DNA of 6,584 bases from Octadecabacter sp. GTDB lineage: Bacteria; Pseudomonadota; Alphaproteobacteria; Rhodobacterales; Rhodobacteraceae. The first letter of the stretch is position 1. The number at the start of each line of letters is the position of its first letter. The notes beneath the pieces were generated by a model. It ran no database searches. It had not been told where the DNA came from and was given only the letters and a program-made list of their open reading frames with translations. Positions 6,201-6,584 of this stretch are shown piece after piece. The DNA is taken from NCBI GenBank assembly GCA_018500065.2, contig JAHBAO020000299.1:1-6584 (forward strand). The letters are read 5' to 3'. The position numbers and the translations under genes are program-made.

Positions 6201-6507
6201 CCCCCTGCGCTCAGGTGCTGGCATAAAAGGCAAGGTCCTTAGCGCCCTTGCGCACGGTATTCCCTGTGTCTTGTCCCCCACCGCCGCCGAAGGGATTGGC
6301 CTGCGCAATGGGCATGATTGCTTTATCGTGGACACCCCGACCGACTGGGCGAACGCGATAACGCGGCTGAACGCGGACGACGACCTTTGGCACGCAATAT
6401 CCGCCAATGCACAGGCCTACATGCGCGATGCATTCTCGTTCAGCCTTGGCCGCACCCAGATGCGCGCTGCGTTTGAAACGGCTGATTTATACAACACCGT
6501 CGACTGA
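3295..6507 (+). CDS. Large multidomain glycosyltransferase: unassigned N-terminal region, GT2 domain, GT4-like domain
   Basis: This cytoplasmic enzyme probably builds or extends the polysaccharide exported by the neighbouring KpsMT. Residues 1 to about 430 match no family I know; they look rich in beta strand, in two blocks (about 60-232 and 237-360), then a helical linker. Residues about 434-690 are a GT-A fold GT2 domain: VVIPAHN (439-445), VVDDASSDET (470-479), NND (520-522) in the place of the metal-binding DXD, and the YFEDTD acidic motif (619-624) with the likely catalytic-base region. The end of this domain resembles rhamnosyltransferase-like GT2 enzymes. Residues about 698-1070 resemble a GT-B, GT4-type domain: LFIDYSTPRPDQDAG (702-716), FLGSFRHHPN (895-904) and RSGAGIKGKVLSALAHG (972-988), ending in AAEGI (997-1001). 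In the last motif Ser983 stands where many GT4 enzymes have glutamate. Two active sites suggest a bifunctional polymerase adding alternating sugars; sugars and linkage cannot be read from the sequence. The frame is intact, the start has a good GAAGG site, and the next gene follows after 4 bp. Confidence 0.88.
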   Translation: MIPRVNLPLAKADDSSAIIVNGSVYAAVTEVQAKSRVEVSVGAISAPLNPSRSNPLRTYAMDADIPLDVDHLAAAVSSDPKEKAPGEIYTVWVNHLTDWVLAGTQTVQLMMSNRDTPSRIEFERTINIETATAGMVFEAWLAQHRGRANLLVHFTCSRTQRTTSHSIAFDPAFQGGIARENYQHVCIPLPEDFEAGQVWLAVDYLGYVPENHDVEPFFFLSDTRVSVPSTPSTSLVDPIRIGKPGEERTKVWMEGDIPSHVMSGDEIRLSIGGNEQVLLNVTPPVLTLKEDYGHTLVIASDQAVELLLVIDGAPVDQVNFGASHNVVRLPSKYLTGTTRHLCFKDRSGSITYWETQHLAPAIITPADVLQREAAAPFPSAVFAQTPRRFASLKAMMEHADASVDMAQVAYAMSVLEGGHDNVKLKPLTFIRPDAPKVTVVIPAHNKVEVTYLALCSLLVAHNHASFEVIVVDDASSDETRHLEAIVSGITVLRNDTAQRFIRACNRGAAEAKGDFIALLNNDVEVTSGWLDELLSAFDRFDNVGLAGSKLLYPDGTLQDAGGIVWGTGNPWNYGNGQNPEDPRFSYARQTDYLCGAAMMVPADLWRALDGFSSDMEPMYFEDTDFAFKVREAGYSTWFVPSSVVYHFEGMTSGTDVTTGFKKYQEVNRPKFKRRWAKDFGNFGKEGDTPDLEKDRGIVGRVLFIDYSTPRPDQDAGSYAALQEIRLVQSLGYKVSFLPSNMAHLGSYTEELQKMGVEMIYAPFYLSQSEYLAQHAADFDAFYITRYYVARDVLSQLRKLAPEARVLFNNADLHFLREIRAAHSENDAAMLDKARQTRTDEMDIINNVDVVLSYNDVEHSVIQAYSDGAAKVVKCPWVVHVPDTRAPLKGRRGLSFLGSFRHHPNGEGVLWFMRDIMPAVVSAARGPIDLSIYGAAMSADIKALASDTVHPVGFVADIRDAYDKHRVFVAPLRSGAGIKGKVLSALAHGIPCVLSPTAAEGIGLRNGHDCFIVDTPTDWANAITRLNADDDLWHAISANAQAYMRDAFSFSLGRTQMRAAFETADLYNTVD

Positions 6508-6511
6508 ACAG

Positions 6512-6584
6512 ATGAGCACCCAAAAGCCGCCTTTGCGCACAGTCGTGTTGCACTATCATCTGTTCAAAAACGCGGGAACCTCGC
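6512..6584 (+). CDS. Probable sulfotransferase, N-terminal fragment (3' end beyond window)
   Basis: Only 24 complete codons are present, starting with the ATG at 6512, four bases after the glycosyltransferase stop. The peptide contains VVLHYHLFKNAGTS, which has the form of the strand plus 5'-phosphosulfate-binding loop that opens PAPS-dependent sulfotransferases of the carbohydrate (heparan 2-O-sulfotransferase-like) type; FKNAGTS is the loop and its Lys the expected phosphosulfate contact. I recognise this HYHxFKNAGTS form from Rhodobacterales polysaccharide loci. The 4-bp gap implies cotranscription and perhaps translational coupling, since no clear Shine-Dalgarno sequence precedes it. If correct, the polysaccharide is likely sulfated. 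A kinase P-loop is less likely because the GxxxxGKS/T pattern is absent. The rest of the protein must be seen to be sure. Confidence 0.65.
   Translation, partial: MSTQKPPLRTVVLHYHLFKNAGTS

Overview
The window looks like part of a capsular (or other surface) polysaccharide locus from an alphaproteobacterium, most likely the Roseobacter group of Rhodobacterales. The basis is the moderately high GC coding sequence, the ADQYASR-type KpsE protein, the HYHLFKNAGTS-type sulfotransferase start, a glycosyltransferase-like N-terminus with a DLNLPQCRKYRVEQL block, and TTAAC-rich intergenic DNA of CtrA-box type. The assignment rests on family recognition by eye, without any search.

There are two divergent transcription units. 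Leftward from about 2266 run kpsE (inner-membrane polysaccharide co-polymerase/adaptor), kpsT (ATPase of the capsule ABC exporter) and the first 126 codons of a probable glycosyltransferase that runs off the left edge. Rightward from about 2341 run kpsM (exporter membrane subunit), a 1070-residue multidomain glycosyltransferase, and the first 24 codons of a probable sulfotransferase that runs off the right edge. The exporter is therefore split across two strands: KpsM is encoded on one arm, and KpsE and KpsT on the other.

Together the genes describe an ABC-dependent capsule pathway. The large glycosyltransferase and the partial left-hand gene would build the glycan in the cytoplasm. KpsM/KpsT would export it through the inner membrane, KpsE would couple export to an outer-membrane porin not present here, and the sulfotransferase may decorate the chain. 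No KpsC/KpsS, KpsD, RNA gene, insertion sequence, CRISPR array or phage gene is visible.

The non-coding DNA carries the least expected signal. The 74-bp kpsE/kpsM divergent region holds a perfect TTAAC-N5-GTTAAC box (CtrA type) inside a larger interrupted palindrome. The kpsM-glycosyltransferase spacer holds three TTAAC-like half-sites spaced exactly 11 bp apart, followed by a perfect 11-bp stem-loop. The kpsT-glycosyltransferase spacer holds a one-mismatch TTAA-N7-TTTA box. This suggests, but does not prove, that surface polysaccharide export is wired to the CtrA phosphorelay. I saw no wholly new gene system; the best novelty candidates are this regulation and the unassigned 430-residue N-terminal region of the large glycosyltransferase.
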